64,000 bases of DNA. It comes from Cunninghamia lanceolata. Its lineage: Eukaryota; Streptophyta; Pinopsida; Cupressales; Cupressaceae. The position numbers and the translations under genes are program-made. Numbering within the stretch: the stretch's first letter is position 1; each line of letters begins with the position of its first letter. Under the pieces are notes generated by a model. It was not told where the DNA came from, searched no databases, and worked only from the letters and a program-made list of their open reading frames with translations. Shown here in pieces: positions 43,691-56,274 of this stretch. The DNA is taken from contig BSBN01001751.1 in NCBI GenBank assembly GCA_027924645.1, positions 868,001 through 932,000 on the forward strand. Reading direction: 5' to 3'.

Positions 43691-44930
43691 AAGTGTTGTG
43701 ACATTATTATTGACAGTGGAAGTACTGAAAATCTTATTTCAGAGGAGATGGTTGACAAGTTGAAGTTGACAAGAAGAAAGCATCCACATCCATATTGGAT
43801 TACATGGTTGCAAAAGGACCATAGAGCTTTCGTCAATGAGCAGTATTTAGTGAAGTTCAAGATTGGGGACTACCATGATAAGGTGCTGTGTGATATCATA
43901 CCGATGGATGCATGTCATATGCTGTTGGGGAGGCCATGGCAGTATGATAGGAGCACTATCCATGATGGTCATGCAAACACATATTCCCTAACAAAGGATG
44001 GAGTTTGTCATAAGTTGAAGCCCTTGAAGGAGGTGGAAGAAAAGGTATGTAGTACTACCAGAATTTTCTTGGTAGATGGTAGGAAATTTTTGGAGGGTAT
44101 GAAGCATGAGCGTCATTGCTTTGCATTGATTCCTAAGATTAGTCAAGAGAAGTGTGAAGATGTACCAGCAGAAGTTTCAGATATGTTAGAAAAATTTTAG
44201 GACATTATCTCTGATAATGTACCAGAAGGTTTACCACCGGTGAGGAAGATAAGTCACCAAATGGATTTGATGCCAGGAGCTAGTTTGCCAAATAAGGCAG
44301 CCCACAAAATGACTCCTGCTGAGAGTGAAGAGATGAACAGACAAGTTCAAGAGCTATTAAGGAAGGGACTGATAAGGGAGAGCCTAAGTCCATGTGCAGT
44401 ACCTGCAGTACTAGCACCAAAGAAAGATGGAGAATGGAGAATGTGTACAGATTCTTAGGCCATCAATAAGATTGCGATCAAGTACAGGTTTCCATTGCCA
44501 AGAATGGATGACATAATGGACTATTTGAGTGGAGACAAGTACTTCACGAAAATTGACCCAAAGAGTGGGTATCACTAGATCTGTATCAGGGAATGAGATG
44601 AATGGAAGACAGGCTTCAAGAAAAAGGAAGGTTTGTATGAGTGGTTAGTCATGCCATTTGGGCTAACCAATGCACCGATCACATTCATGAGGCTCATGTA
44701 CGAGGTACTGAAAGAATTTTTGGGAAGTTTTGTTATTGTCTATTTAGATGATATTTTGATTTTCAGTAAGACTTGGGATGAGCATCTGATGCATATCAGA
44801 AGATTTTTAGAGAAGCTGAGGGAGGACAAGTTGCTAATTAATCTGAAGAAATGTAGTTTTGCAAAGAAGGAATTGGTATACCTAGGATTTGTTATCTCAG
44901 AGGAAGGTCTTAAGATGGACCAGAGAAGGT
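43691..44930 (+). pseudogene. TE-A protease and reverse transcriptase
   Basis: The protease starts at once with 'CCDIIIDSGSTENLISEEMV' (DSG at 43712-43720). 'IIPMDACHMLLGRPWQYDR' follows near 43900-43950, as in many chromoviruses. RT then shows 'GLIRESLSPCAVPAVLAPKKDGEWRMC', '[15 protein letters not shown]', '[12 protein letters not shown]', '[17 protein letters not shown]' and an intact '[13 protein letters not shown]' box (about 44730-44765). Breaks are TAG at 44198, 44456 and 44576 (the last replaces the Gln of 'GYHQI'), TGA at 44594 and a one-base frameshift near 44925. Confidence 0.93.
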
Positions 44931-45540
44931 AAGGGCTATCATTGAATGGCCTACGCCAAGGAGAGCTTCCAAGGTAAGATCTTTTCATGGTTTGGCAAGT
45001 TTTTATAGAAAGTTTATCAGGAAATTTAGTAGCATTTGTGCACCCCTAACTGAGACAATGAGAGGGGATAGAAAAGAGTTTAGGTGGACTAAAGGAGCAA
45101 ACAAGAGCTTTGATACATTAAAGCATAAAGTTGTAGAACAACCTATTTTGGCACTTCCAGATTTCAATAAGGTATTTTAGGTAGATTGTGATGCTAGTGG
45201 TAGTGGTATAGGAGTTGTTTTAAGCCAAGAAGGTAAGCCCATTGCCTATTTTAGTGAGAAGCTTAATGATGCCAAGAAAAAGTATTCTGTTTATGATCAG
45301 GAATTTTATGCAATAGTTAGGCTTTGAAGAAATGGAGACATTATTTGTTGCCAAAAGAGTTTGTTTTATATACTGATCATCAGGCTTTGCAGTATCTTAA
45401 TAGTCAAGGAAAGTTGAATCAAAGGCACTTAAAATGGGTTGAGTTTTTGCAGAGCTATACTTTTGTTTTGAAGCATAGGAGTGGGAAGTCCAACAGGGTT
45501 GCAGATGCCTTGAGCAAAAGGAAAAACTTGTTGACAGAAA
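44931..45540 (+). pseudogene. TE-A RNase H
   Basis: Degrades template RNA. It continues RT after the frameshift: thumb/connection 'ASFYRKFIRKFSSICAPLTE', then 'VDCDASGSGIGVVLSQEGKPIAYFSEKL' (first Asp), 'KYSVYDQEFYAIV' (Glu), '[13 protein letters not shown]' (Asp) and '[10 protein letters not shown]' (final Asp). All four acidic residues are present. TAG at 45178 just before 'VDCDASG' and a one-base frameshift near 45320 break it. Confidence 0.92.
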
Positions 45541-46830
45541 TGAAGATAGAGGTTGTTGGGTTTGATGAGCTCAAAAGTTTGTATCCTAAAGATCTAGATT
45601 TTGCAGAGGCCTGGAAAGCTTGTTTGGAACCTATTACTTTGGATAGGACAAAATGGTTGGATTTCATAATCCAAGATGGCATGTTGTTTAGAGGAAGCCA
45701 GTTGTGCATTCCAAGGAGTTCCATGAGAAAGAACTTGGTTAAGGAGAAGCATAGTGGAGGATTGGCTGGACACTTTGGTCGAGATAAGACCATTGCTATT
45801 GTTGGTGAAAATTATTACTGGCCACAGTTGCAGCAGGATGTGAAGAAATTTGTGCAGAGTTGTAGAGTATGTCAGATGGTGAAAGGAGCAAGTCAGAATA
45901 CAGGGCTATATCAACCATTACCTATACCAGAGAAGGCATGGGATGATATCATTATGGATTTTGTTCTTGGTTTACCAAGGACACAGAGAGGACATGATTC
46001 CATTTTTGTGGTGGTGGATAGATTCTCAAAAATGGCACATTTTATTTCTTGCAAGAAAACTAATGACGCTGTTCATATTGTAGAGTTATTTTTCAGGGAG
46101 GTGGTGAGATTACATAGTCTACCAAAGAGTATAGTTTCAGATCGAGATACCAAGTTTGTTGGTTATTTCTGGAGGACATTGTGAAAGAAGTTGAAGATAG
46201 ATTTGAAGTTTAGTTTTGTACACCATCCACAGACCGATGGACAAACCGAAGTGGTGAATAGGAGTTTGGGTAACTTGTTACAATGCTTAGTAGGAGATAA
46301 GGCCAAGGGATGGGATTTGATTTTACCACAGGTAGAATTTGCTTACAACAATTCTGTCAATAGGAGTACTGGTAAATCACCATTCCAGATTGTATATGGC
46401 AATAGCCCAAGAAATGCTTCTGAGTTAAGGAAGCTGGACAAAGGAGAAAAGACAAATGTTGAAGCTGAAGACTTTGCAAAACATTTGAAGAATTTGTATG
46501 AAGAGGCGAGAAAACACATTAATAAGATGAATATTCAGTACAAGGCTAAGGCAGATCAGAAGAGGAGGTATAAGGAGTTCCAGGTAGGGGATGAAGTCAT
46601 GGTTCACTTGAGAAAAGAAAGGTTCCCAATTGGACCATACAATAAGTTGAAGATGAAGAAATTTGGACCGTGTAGAATCTTGAAGAAGCATGATTGAGGA
46701 AATGCATATGAGATAGAGCTGCCGAGTGGGATTAATATTTCCCCTATGTTCAACATTACTGATTTAACAGAATATCATGAGGGTGGCACAGAGAATGGAA
46801 CAACAGAAGAACAGTGGAGTATTCTGGCAT
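45541..46830 (+). pseudogene. TE-A integrase
   Basis: HHCC zinc domain ('[14 protein letters not shown]' with 'SCRVCQ'). The catalytic core has D in '[12 protein letters not shown]', D in 'VSDRDTKF' and E in 'DGQTEVVNRSLG'. The C-terminal part has 'VGDEVMVHLRKERFP' and 'LKMKKFGPCRILKK'. Stops: TGA at 46182 where Trp is expected ('FWRTLWKK') and TGA at 46695. The frame otherwise runs from 45324 to 47003, the longest clean pol stretch of TE-A. Confidence 0.93.
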
Positions 46831-47003
46831 CTACTTCAATGGAGGAGATAGAAGAGATATTGGATAGCCGTGTGGGAAGAAGTACTCGGAACAAGCAATA
46901 TGAAAAATATCTGGTGAAATGGAAAGAAAGACCTATCGAAGATTCTTCTTGGTTGTCTAAGTCAGAGGTTGACCATTTGGGTTTTCCTCACACGAACACC
47001 TGA
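46831..47003 (+). pseudogene. TE-A chromodomain
   Basis: C-terminal extension of integrase: 'EEIEEILDSRVGRSTRNKQYEKYLVKWKERPIEDSSWLSKSEV'. The pattern I-L-D-x-R then YLVKWK then SSW is a typical chromodomain, which in chromoviruses reads histone marks and steers integration into heterochromatin. It ends at the TGA after 'HTNT'. Followed by 38 bases with no clear polypurine tract, then the LTR. Confidence 0.88.
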
Positions 47004-47041
47004 GACGTGACAGGGTCACTTCTTAAATTACCCTGGGTGTC

Positions 47042-47889
47042 TGATGCAGGAGCACCCAGTGGTGTAAGGGAAATCTTGCATCACCCAAAAAAAGGTGTGT
47101 TTGAAAATTGTTGATGTTCTTTCCATTTCTTTTCAAAATTTGTGGTTCTAGTTCCATAATCACTTGAATAATGATGTAGAACTTTTAGATTTTCCAAACT
47201 ACTAAAAAAAGTAACATGTTATTTTTATAAAGTTTGCATTTGGGCACAGATTGAAGTGAAAATTTACAGGAAGTTACATAACAAAAATATAAGACCTTTG
47301 GCAAAGGAATCACACAAAGATCATTTGCAAGATGAAAGATATTAAAGTTTTTGTTTCCCGAAAAACACCTGAAAATTATTCAAACTCAGGTTTGAGGCAC
47401 GAAACAGCCCCGTACAGGCCTAAAAATGTCAAAAACTGGTAGAGCTGGTTCATAGCATGTAGAGCACTCTATGAGCTTTTTGACACATAAAATGGTTCAT
47501 TAATCGGACACCCAGATCAAAAGTTATGGCTCCCGGAAGTTGACCTATTTTTGGAGGGAGATGCACATTTCGAAATTAGGTTGTTGGTAACCAAAAAGAC
47601 TATTAATATCCATTTTTTGGAACCTTGGGTGGTAGTAGAGTTAAGGGGGGGAAGTGTAGAGTCAAGAATAGGCGGGAAAATAGAAACCCTAGCTGATTTG
47701 GGGTTACAGAAGGCAGATGATACTAGAGTCTTAGGAGAGGAAGCTGTAATGTGTTGCAGCCTGTGGAGGGTTGATTCCTCTTATTGTAATTGAGATTCTG
47801 TAATGAATTGCCCAGATCAATAAAAGAAAGTTCTATTTTTTGTGTTCAATTTCTATTGTTGTGTGTTTGGTGATTTACCCCCTTCATCA
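47042..47889 (+). repeat. TE-A 3' LTR (putative)
   Basis: Begins TGATGCAGGAGC and ends CTTCATCA, giving a 5-bp terminal inverted repeat TGATG/CATCA. It lies between the pol stop and the point where TE-F coding sequence resumes. The partner LTR is outside the window, so the exact left end is provisional. Most of the interior has no gene. A short + frame (47551-47793) is not credible. Confidence 0.7.
47819..47824 (+). promoter_or_regulatory. Candidate polyadenylation signal AATAAA in TE-A LTR
   Basis: AATAAA followed by a T-rich stretch about 65 bases before the LTR end, as expected near the R/U5 border. Confidence 0.5.
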
Positions 47890-49379
47890 GTTTGTTTGTG
47901 TAAGTCAAAATAATTGACACTCTTTACTCCTACCTCTACCTTTAGACCTGGTAATGACTCATCCACATTTTCATGAAAACATAATTCAGGTCTATCAGGA
48001 ATAGATTCCCCTTTTTGTTGTCCCATCTTTTTTATGCATTTTCCATACTGATATTCTGTTATAACCCTACACATTTCATAGTTTTCTTCAGGATGAGAAG
48101 TATTATGAACTCTACACAGACCCTTGTACAACTTACATTGGATTGGAGACTCATGTTGAATGCATTTCTCCATCTCTTGTCTTATGGTTCGACCAAAGCT
48201 ACTTACAGCATTATCTTCTTCATCAAAAGAGTTACAATCAAATTCAATGAATATAGTTGTTTCATCATTAGTAGGCTTTGTTTTAAAATCTAAGACTAGG
48301 ATTTCTTCTATTTGAACTCCCCTATTTGACACCCTTTAGACACCTGGTTCAACAGAAGCATACAATACCTCATTTGTTCGATTGTATTCTATGATCATAT
48401 ACTTCATTCTAGGTTCGGCCTCTATTCTAATTTGGTTTGGGACACCTCTCCAAGGAAACCACATATGTGAAAAATCAATAGCCATGTATCCATTCAAAGT
48501 CTTGGACCAATCTCTACTTAGTAGCATACCATAATTGACTGGGATATCTATGACCTGGATGTCAATAAATTGGCTTACCCTGGGATCATATGCTAATTGC
48601 ATTTGGATATGCATTAGTTCACCTACCACATTAACCTCTATTTTGTCCAACTGAGTAACAACTTCAATAGATTTTGAGGGGGTGGGTCCTAAAGTTTTGC
48701 ATATTCCTAGTGGCATAACATTAGCTGAGGCCCCTGAATCCACCATATAATTATGAACATTTTTTCCAAACATTCTTATGGTTAACAAAAAAGGAGGGAC
48801 TTCTTTCTTTTCTGCACACACGACAACATTAGTGTTTGTTGGTTGTTCAATTTTCTTACCCCTTTCCTTGGACTGTACATCCCTGCTATGAGCATCTATA
48901 TCAACTGAATTCTCTTTTGGTGTTGACTCATCTAAGGACTTTATAAAGGCATTCCATACCCCTGGGCTTTTTAAAAATTCATATAGAGGTACATTAACCT
49001 TAATCTTTCTTATCTCCTCAAACAAGTAGTTCATTAATTTTGATGTTTCATTAGACTTTGTCTTCCCTACCTGAACCTTTGGTGTTACTGTTGCACTAGT
49101 GCCATGATAATTGGCCTTTAGGGGCGCTAGGTTATTGCTAGCATGCTGATCTGGCGGGCTATTGAAGTTATTAGGAGGTGTAGAGGTGGTGAAAGGACCT
49201 CCAAGCTTACTGTTGCTTCTCAAATTATATGTGTGGTTCTTATTGGATTGTTGAAAAGCTTGCACTTTCTCTGGTTCACATAACACCTCATTTTCAGTTT
49301 TGAAGGGAAACTGAAAGGCTTCTAGTACTAAGGCTAACTCTGGATACAAGTTCTCACAATAATAAGGCTCATTTCTGCT
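47890..49379 (-). pseudogene. TE-F protease and Cys/His-rich linker
   Basis: Active site 'YMVDSGASANVMPLGICKTL' (about 48715-48770) with D-S-G-A intact, then 'VNYGMLLSRDWSKTLNGYM'. The linker has C-x6-C-x2-H-x3-H as in TE-C, but the fifth ligand is Tyr (about 48070-48145). The frame runs from 49349 to about 47890 with a stop at 48336. It is cut by TE-A before the second RNase H. The protease would process the gag-pol polyprotein. Confidence 0.85.
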
Positions 49380-51100
49380 ATCTAATTTTCTTCTTCCCTG
49401 GTTGTGAAGGTAAAACTTTCCAAGACCATAGCAGACTCAAATCTTGAAGGTACTATTTCATTTTCCTTAGGAATTAGGAACTCAGACGTAGGGGCTTGTA
49501 CTTCCACATTAAAAATACTACCAGCTAGATGAAATTGAGGACAATCAAGTTTAGCATGTGCATTTGTGTTATGAATCCTACACCAATTTTTTAATGCTAC
49601 ATTAGCCATTTGGATTCTAGCAGGTTGTTTAAACTCTTGATTATCTGGACTCTCAAATGGAAAGGCCAGAGTACCATTGTTTGGTCCTGTATTCCACATC
49701 CTAGAGGCTTTAGGTTGATTCAAATTTCTATTGTTGTTGCCCCAAGCCTTATTATCTCCATTGTGTCCCCTATTTTGTATTCCCTGTCCTTGATTATGAT
49801 TTTGACTTTGGTTATGACCTTGATTTTGACTATGACTTTGATTTTGATTTGAACTTTGGCCTTGACTATAGTTTAGATTTTGGTTATAATTCTGATTTTG
49901 ATTTTGACATCGACCTTGAGTGTTCCTGCCATAAAAGTTTTCATTTCTCAATTGAGTCATCTCAGTGAATAGTCTCCTTAGATGTGTAGTAATCTCTTTT
50001 ATTTCCTTCCTATCATCCTATGTTTTGGCCATAAATGTATCTTGAGGAGGTTGAAAAAATGATTGACCACTAGCTTGATTACTATTGGCACTATTACCTA
50101 TATAAGGAACTATAGCCTAAGTGGGGACTCCGTTATACACTGGTGTATAAGTAGGCACTGGATTCAGTAATAGAGTATGATGCATTGGAACACCGTTCCA
50201 TGGTTGCGTTTGGTTTGGAATTCCTAGATTTCTTACACTCAGAAAAGGATTGTATGTTGTTTGTCTCATTTCTTGATTAACCTTGACTGCCTCCTTATAT
50301 GCTTTTGACAAACTATCTATATTATCCTACCTCTTAACAAACATTGAGGTCAAAGGATCTAAAGCAACGTAATACATTGCTAGGATAGCCTTAGGGGTCA
50401 TAGTGTAAGGATCAACCAATTTAGAGTATGCTTTCTAGAACCTATCATTAACGTTGTCTATGAGCTCCCCTTCACCTCTTTTAATTGCTGCTAATTTGTC
50501 ATACAAAGAAGACGGTTCGACTGGTCCTCTAAACCTAGACAAAAATGCATCTTCCATGAGTTCCCAGGTAGTAATATAACCATTTGGTAAGTTAACATAC
50601 CAATTAGAAGCCTGCTCATTGAATGTGAACGAGAACAACCTACACACTACATCCTGATGTTCTAATCTTGCCCTGAAACAAGCCTCTTTGAAGATTCTGA
50701 TATGATCTTCTGGATTCTAATGTAATTGATACTTAGGGTAGATCTTTTTAGGATTCGTAGGCATTTCATGATAATCAACAAATAGTATGGGAGAATTGAC
50801 ATTAAAGTATACCATAACTGGACCTCTAAGCGGACTAGGACTTCTTGGAGGACTTGGATTTACAAGCAGGCTAGGACTTCTAGGAGGACTTGGACCTCTA
50901 GGGGGTCCTAAACCAAGATTTAATGATTTGAATGCAGAACCGTCAGGACTCACTATATTTGGTATACTCAAAGGTGATCCAGGGGGAGTCCTTGATGAAT
51001 ATCCTACCTGCAATACTCTGGGATTCTAAATTAATGAACTCTTATTCTGTCATTTGTCAAAGAGTTGTGTGAAGATATCACCTGAATTAGACCTAGACAT
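49380..51100 (-). pseudogene. TE-F gag with Asn/Gln-rich tract
   Basis: ATG at 51100, about 80 bases inside the LTR. A Pro/Ser repeat segment ('PPRSPS' and 'PPRGPS' types, about 50820-50910) precedes the gag domain 'NPEDHIRIFKEACFRARLEH', 'ASNWYVNLPNGYITTWELMEDAF'. Next come a strongly Asn/Gln-rich tract (about 49690-49930) and 'WCRIHNTNAHAKLDCPQF'. One frame to about 49380, then a frameshift. Stops occur at several places, for example 50435 and 50117. Aligns throughout with TE-C gag, but TE-C lacks the Pro/Ser repeats. Confidence 0.86.
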
Positions 51101-51159
51101 GGTCACTCGACCACTATTATGAGCTAGCTTTACACAAATCTTACCTTAATTTCAAACAG

Positions 51160-51176
51160 GCCCTCCTTCTAGTGCC
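51160..51176 (-). promoter_or_regulatory. Candidate primer binding site of TE-F
   Basis: On the - strand TGGCACTAGAAGGAGGG is six bases inside the LTR. It differs from the TE-C site by one base. Confidence 0.55.
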
Positions 51177-52500
51177 ATAAACTGTTGATGTATGTAAAGT
51201 ACATAAGAAACAAAGTTAAAATTCACAAAGGAACCTTAGATGTCTTGAAAGATACGAAGAATTAACTAAGAATTCTCAATCTCAAGTTTCTGTATGGTTA
51301 GGTCTTGACTGTGTTGGATTTGTTAGCAATTCGTTGTGAAGCTATAATGTTCAAGGGGTCTTACTCAAACTAAAGTAATATGTGACTGACTGGACTTATT
51401 CTATTTATGCAAATAACTACCAATTACACTAAAATTAGTGATCCTTTGCATGTATTTACTATTTTACCACAAAGCATTGTATGAATTTTGATAAAACAAA
51501 CTTTACATCTTAGATTCATATGAAAATTGTCAAAGATCTTTACAATTCCTCATCCTTCATTCAAATATATGACAATTTCCTTTAGATTTATACGTGATTA
51601 CTAATTATTTATGATTCTTGAGAAAAGTTAGAAAAGCTATGGTTAGAAAAATTAATTCTATAGGAATTAATTCTTTGTTACTCATGTATACAAAGATCAA
51701 TCAATTGTAATGCTTTAAAGGAGTAAATTCCATGTATGCTTATCCTGAGCAGCATCACGAATGCACAAATAGAAATACGATCATCAAAGGAAATACACTA
51801 AAAAATACCTGAATCTAATGCACTCTGGAATAGACACGGTAAATAGATGTTTGCATTCATTAACATATGAAAAGTCTTTCAAATTTACAATGTATTTGGA
51901 CTTCAAATTCTCTGAAAACATTAACAACTAATCAAAACTCACAGACATTATTAAAGATACAAGGAGAAACTAAACATTCCACATTATCCCCGCTATAGAC
52001 ACAGGTGCATTCCACTTCACATAAAATTCTACTCAGAGTCTATTACTTCTCTTGCCTAAATGTTAGATATGTCTTTCTCAAACTCTGTGTAATTAAAACA
52101 TCAGTAGCAGGGTTCTTTATATAGACTTGAATTCCCTCCTTGCTACAGTTACAAATTCAATCTATGGTTCAAATTTAAACTCACAAAATCAATGATGGGA
52201 ATCGGTTCCCAATCGCCCTTCAAAATATCTTCAGGAATATTCCTTTTGGCACAAAGGATGCCATTAGGATCTTTCAAAATGTAGAATCTTCTTTGACTTT
52301 TCTCTTTGTTGACTTTGGCCACAACAACATAAAAGAATATACAACAACATATGCAAATGAAGATATAAAAGAAACAACCACTACCATTGGCACCTTTCCT
52401 TCACTCCTCTCCTATTTTTCTTCAAGTACTATGTGTACTTGGCTATCAATGGTGCCACAGAATTATGATTATTCCTCTGACTCACCGTCCATGTATATTT

Positions 52501-55500
52501 CTATAATTCAACTTTCTCTTTTAATGTATTTACTTGTTCTTTCACTTCCTCTCTATGTTTATGATATTTCCTTATCCGTGCATTTAATTCCATGATGGAA
52601 TCAATCATTTCAGTGCTCAAACATGTAGTAGGATTCTCCAGGTAGGGTAGATAAATATCTTTGAATTCTTTAACTGCTATAGCTGCATCATAAACTGGTA
52701 TCTCTTGGCATTCATGCCCAATAAACTTCTGCATTATTTTCATGTGCTTCCTTATTACTTCATCAACAATTTCCTCCAGCTCCCGGGTATTCATAAGGTA
52801 ACCCTCTAACATGTTGTCTTCAAATTTCAGCTCTAGTATGTATTGTGGCATATGACTTGCCACTTGAGAAGTTATTATTTCCTCACTTATTAGCTCTTCA
52901 ACTCTTTCATTCATATTTTCAACCTGATTCAACTCCCTTTTGCACTCTTCCATTCTATATTGACAATGATGTGAAACAATATTGCAATCATTCTTCTCTG
53001 CAAGAGCCATCTCCCAGCTAGTAATTACTTGCTTTATTGCGTTTTCTCCCTTTTGAATAAATGTATTGAACCACTCTTCAAAAACATTTGCTTCTACCTT
53101 TTTGTTTTCTAATTCAGTAACTTGATCTTTAGATAAAAATAGCTAAGTTTGTAGGTATATCAGGCATGCCAACATTAGGATCAAATATTCCTTGTATGAA
53201 CTATTGCAATTGCATAATATGCCTCTTCAAATAATCAAACTTATCTTTATCTTTTTTCATCATTTCCATAGTTACTTTATTCATATCTTCGCATTCAGCA
53301 ATGTGTTGTTCCCTAGTCACATGCTCAAGATCTATATTCAGCAGTTGATAATCTTCAAGGGCCACTTCTCCCTTTACCTTGTCGTTTTGTGGTATAGCAA
53401 GCTCTAAAGTTCTTGATCCAGATGGGCTTTGCTTTATAGATGACATGGTTCGAGCTTTTCTCTTTTCTTTATGTGGATGCCCACCTAGCAAGCTTTTGAT
53501 GTCAATGGGGACCAACTGTATCTCTACTTTTTCTCTTCTTACTTTTGAACCCAACCAAGCTGGTGCTTCCCTATTTGCTTCTATCCTCTTCTCTTCATTT
53601 ATTACCTCCTCCTCAAGTTTTTCTCTCTATTGGCCCTTGTTGTTGTTGTTGTTGCATTGGATTTTGACCCAGAGGCAGACCCTATTGTGGTGCTGAAGGA
53701 GATGCATTATCCTGATGTTGTGGTCCCTCTTCTTCATTTTCCTTTTCTTCTTCATCCTCCTCTGTATCCCCCTCAGTATCTTGTTCTTTATTTCCTTCTC
53801 CTGAGTTCTTTTGTTGTTCACCCTATTCAATATTGATATTAGAAATATTTGAAACATTAGTATCTGTAGTGCCTGATGGCATTGCCTCTTCTGTTAGCAC
53901 CTTAGCTTAACCTTGTACACTCTCTGTTTCACTTATCTTCTCTAATTGTACTGAGTGTCTAGAAAATACATCTATTTTCTCTATATTATTTTCTCCTTCT
54001 TCCTTTTTTGCTTCCTTTTCTGCTTCTTCTACTTGTTGTGCAATAGCTTGCACTTCCTCTATAATTTTAGGTGATACTAATAAACCAAAAGGATCCACTA
54101 CCTCCAAATTTTCTTGTATATTTTCATCCTTTTTTTATTGGGCTCTGTGCCTTTTCTACTTGAGCACTTTGTTCATCCATGATAGGTGAAGTCTTGGATG
54201 TTTGTTCTTCTTCATCATCTTCTGCCCCTATATTAGTTCCAAATTGTGACTCTTCCTCATCACTACTCCCTTCATCAATATTCACAATTTCACCTACTTT
54301 CTTGACTTTTTAGATTGTTGACTCTTGTAGCATTTCTTCAGTCAACTCTTGTTTGACTCTTATGTGGCCTAGTCTTCTTTCCTCAGGTGTAAAATCTTTA
54401 GATATAGGTTTTTGTCTTACTCCAACAGTTGGAGCATCCACTATTATAGTAGGAATTTGTGCCTTTCCTCTTGGGGTATCTATAATCATAGGTTTAATTG
54501 TACATTGTCCTGATGGTATTTCTTTACTTTGCCCTTGTTCTGCAGCAACCCCTAATGCTTGTACCTATTCCACATTAACTGCTTGGCTTGATGCTTCGTT
54601 ATAACAAGAATAATTCCCAATCACCCAGGGGAACTTGATGTTTCCTCTACCAAATCTCTTTTTGTACATGTTGTATACATTCAGAATCTGTCTTAAAAAT
54701 TCTAATACAATCAACCGATCTGAAGGATATCTTGGTAGTTTAAATGGTTTATCCTCAAATCCTTCGGTTCTAATATAAGTGAAGGTAAGAAATTGTATAT
54801 AACAATAATTGAAAAGACTTATAGCCTTTGCTGCCTCCTCTGATAATCTCCTGTCTTTGTCCCCTGTTAGAATTCTTACCAAATAGGTATAAAAAACATC
54901 ATTCACCTTGGCACATTTGTGCCATGCATTCTCTTCCTGTAAATCTGGATAATGATCATAAATCATCTTTTGACCTAGGCCATTCCCTAAGGTACCGACT
55001 CTGTCTATTCCAACCATTGGTGGCATTTCAACAATGAAAACAAGGAAAACCTTCTATTTTTTCTAAATGCCATTATTTGTCAGTTTATTGCTGTACTAAT
55101 GGTCCTAGCCCAATGAATAGTTCCCTCCATTGCTCTAATATACTGTATGCTATTGAACATCTAAGGCTCAAACCTTATGGCATCTTTTAATCTTACCAAT
55201 CTGCTCAACATTGTAATCATTAAGCATATTTCCTCCTTGAAATCAATTCTATATAGACTCTTAGGAACCCTTACAGTAGCTTTGGGTTTGTTCTCTATTA
55301 TATACCATCCATAAAAGATAGTAGTTTTGCATTCTTTCTCATTTTTTATAAAATCCTCTGTATATTGATCCATATCAATATCCATCATTTTCTCCTTAAT
55401 CTCAAGCCCAAAAGTTCGGGCTATGCCTTCTGTAGATACATTTGCAATAGTTCTACCATTATGCATTACCTTTCTAGTACTCAAATTGTATCGGTCTATG

Positions 55501-55806
55501 CACTCCAGTATCAACTCTTTGGCCTCCATAGCCAATGGGAATCTTGTGGCCTTGTACAACTATTTCTCTCAGAACTTTCTCATGTCGGTGGTGGCATCTA
55601 GCGCCGTGACCTTTTGTAACACTTCTTCCACATCATATTGCCCAATATTTGTATCTGTAACTATTCCTCCTAAGCTAAATATCACAGATGAATATCCTTT
55701 GACTGGTGGCAACTCCTCTCTAACTATTTCCTTCCTCGGTTTTCTCTCTTTTTACTTTCTCTCCTTCCTCAGCCGTAGTATCTACCTTCTTTTGTCTGGG
55801 TGCCAT
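52501..55806 (-). pseudogene. LTR-borne long ORF of TE-F, unknown protein
   Basis: ATG at 55806 ('MAPRQKKVDTTAEEGEKVK'). About 1,100 codons on the element's sense strand with several frameshifts and stops. Part 1 (55161-55700) includes 'GIARTFGLEIKEKMMDIDMDQY' and 'RIDFKEEICLMITMLSRL'. Part 2 (54565-55026) has 'VGIDRVGTLGNGLGQKMIYDHYP' and 'WHKCAKVNDVFYTYLVRIL'. An acidic, Ser/Glu-rich middle (53600-54350) follows, then a charged coiled-coil-like C-terminus (52501-53554). No RT, integrase or envelope motif. I have an unverified impression that similar proteins are common among gymnosperm predicted proteins. Function unknown. Confidence 0.6.
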
Positions 55807-56274
55807 CCTGTAAAAAGAAATTATACTTTTTACCCTCCCACTTGTGTAGGGTTTTTACCATAGTTTCACATTTTTTTACCATTTACCCTAGGATTATTTC
55901 ATGTCTTTTACTAACAAAGATTTAACAATATCAAATTCTATTTACATGATTAACAACAATAATGACTAGCAATTTGCATCATTTTCTCAATGAACTGTAA
56001 TTAACCCTAATTTTGCTTAACTATAATTCAACGGTGTTTCATGTACATACCTGTAATTCACAACCTCCTGTCGATAACGATTTACTGTTTAAACCTTTAA
56101 CTATTTACTATTCCCATTCCGTTCAGCTCATGAATCGCATTCTCCCAGCTAAGTGAGGCTCTCTACAATTTTTACTCTTGAAATGTAATTGTAAAAATAA
56201 CATCATCGAATTTTACTTTTATCTCATTCAAATTCTACATCTTTACTGTTAGTTGTGCATTAAATATAGTAATT

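Larger units (their letters stand above)
1..47889 (+). mobile_element. TE-A: Ty3/gypsy chromovirus, split by TE-B, 5' LTR outside window
   Basis: A + strand LTR retrotransposon whose 5' LTR lies left of the window. Gag occupies the left piece (to 1279). Protease, RT, RNase H, integrase and chromodomain occupy the right piece (from 43691), followed by a putative 3' LTR. The two halves join in the same reading frame once TE-B and one copy of the AAGGT duplication are removed, with frame phase 2 on both sides. That proves they were one element. RT-RNase H-integrase order and a C-terminal chromodomain are the established chromovirus architecture. It was itself inserted into TE-F, because TE-F coding sequence stops at the right LTR end. 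Confidence 0.9.

Noticed and set aside
55423..55863. 146-codon + strand ORF
   Set aside because: Antisense shadow of the LTR-borne ORF of TE-F, with no motif.
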